From the NCBI GenBank assembly GCA_009779045.1, contig WREZ01000075.1, positions 1 through 6,197 on the forward strand: a stretch of 6,197 bases of DNA, in the 5' to 3' direction. This DNA is from Candidatus Bathycorpusculum sp. Its GTDB lineage: Archaea; Thermoproteota; Bathyarchaeia; Bathyarchaeales; Bathycorpusculaceae. This document shows, in pieces, positions 6,194-6,197 of the stretch; positions within the stretch are counted from its first letter, which is position 1; each line of letters begins with the position of its first letter. The notes under the pieces were generated by a model. The model had not been told where the DNA came from. It searched no databases and worked only from the letters and a program-made list of their open reading frames with translations. The position numbers were made by a program, and so were the translations under genes.

Positions 6194-6197
6194 GAAA

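Overview
This 6.2 kb window carries four clear genes: a membrane-bound pyrophosphatase (hppA, minus strand), a proline-biosynthesis pair proB-proA (plus strand, divergent from hppA), and a short repeat-containing surface protein (minus strand, convergent with proA). All four end in TAA. The promoters look archaeal: AT-rich TATA boxes lie about 26-41 nt upstream of starts, one start has a GGTGA-type ribosome binding site, and U-rich tracts follow genes. The pyrophosphatase signature and the GGGVYN-type surface protein would fit a host-associated or anaerobic archaeon, possibly Bathyarchaeia or a relative. That placement is inference from four genes and is weak; a bacterium is not strictly excluded.

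Layout. Positions 1-304 hold no large gene. They contain a possible 26-codon reading frame with a plausible ribosome binding site (99-179), the possible first 17 codons of a gene leaving the window leftwards (51-1), and a strong stem-loop plus U-tract that probably terminates hppA (252-292). Positions 305-2491 are hppA. Positions 2492-2681 form a divergent intergenic region with two TATA-like boxes about 15 bp apart. proB (2682-3821) and proA (3821-5080) overlap by one base and should be translationally coupled. Positions 5081-5180 are a short convergent junction. Positions 5181-6140 encode a secreted or anchored beta-helix-like repeat protein, and its probable promoter lies against the right edge.

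Function. ProB and ProA convert glutamate to glutamate-5-semialdehyde, which cyclises to pyrroline-5-carboxylate. The last enzyme of proline synthesis (ProC) is not in the window. HppA uses pyrophosphate hydrolysis to pump cations, most likely H+, across the membrane; its residues match the K+-independent class. The surface protein is probably displayed outside the cell. No direct functional link between the three transcription units is visible.

I found no convincing new multi-gene system. The least ordinary signal is compositional. The plus strand alternates between G+T-rich and A+C-rich blocks of about 0.5-2 kb. The changes fall inside intact genes, and the blocks run across gene boundaries regardless of coding direction.
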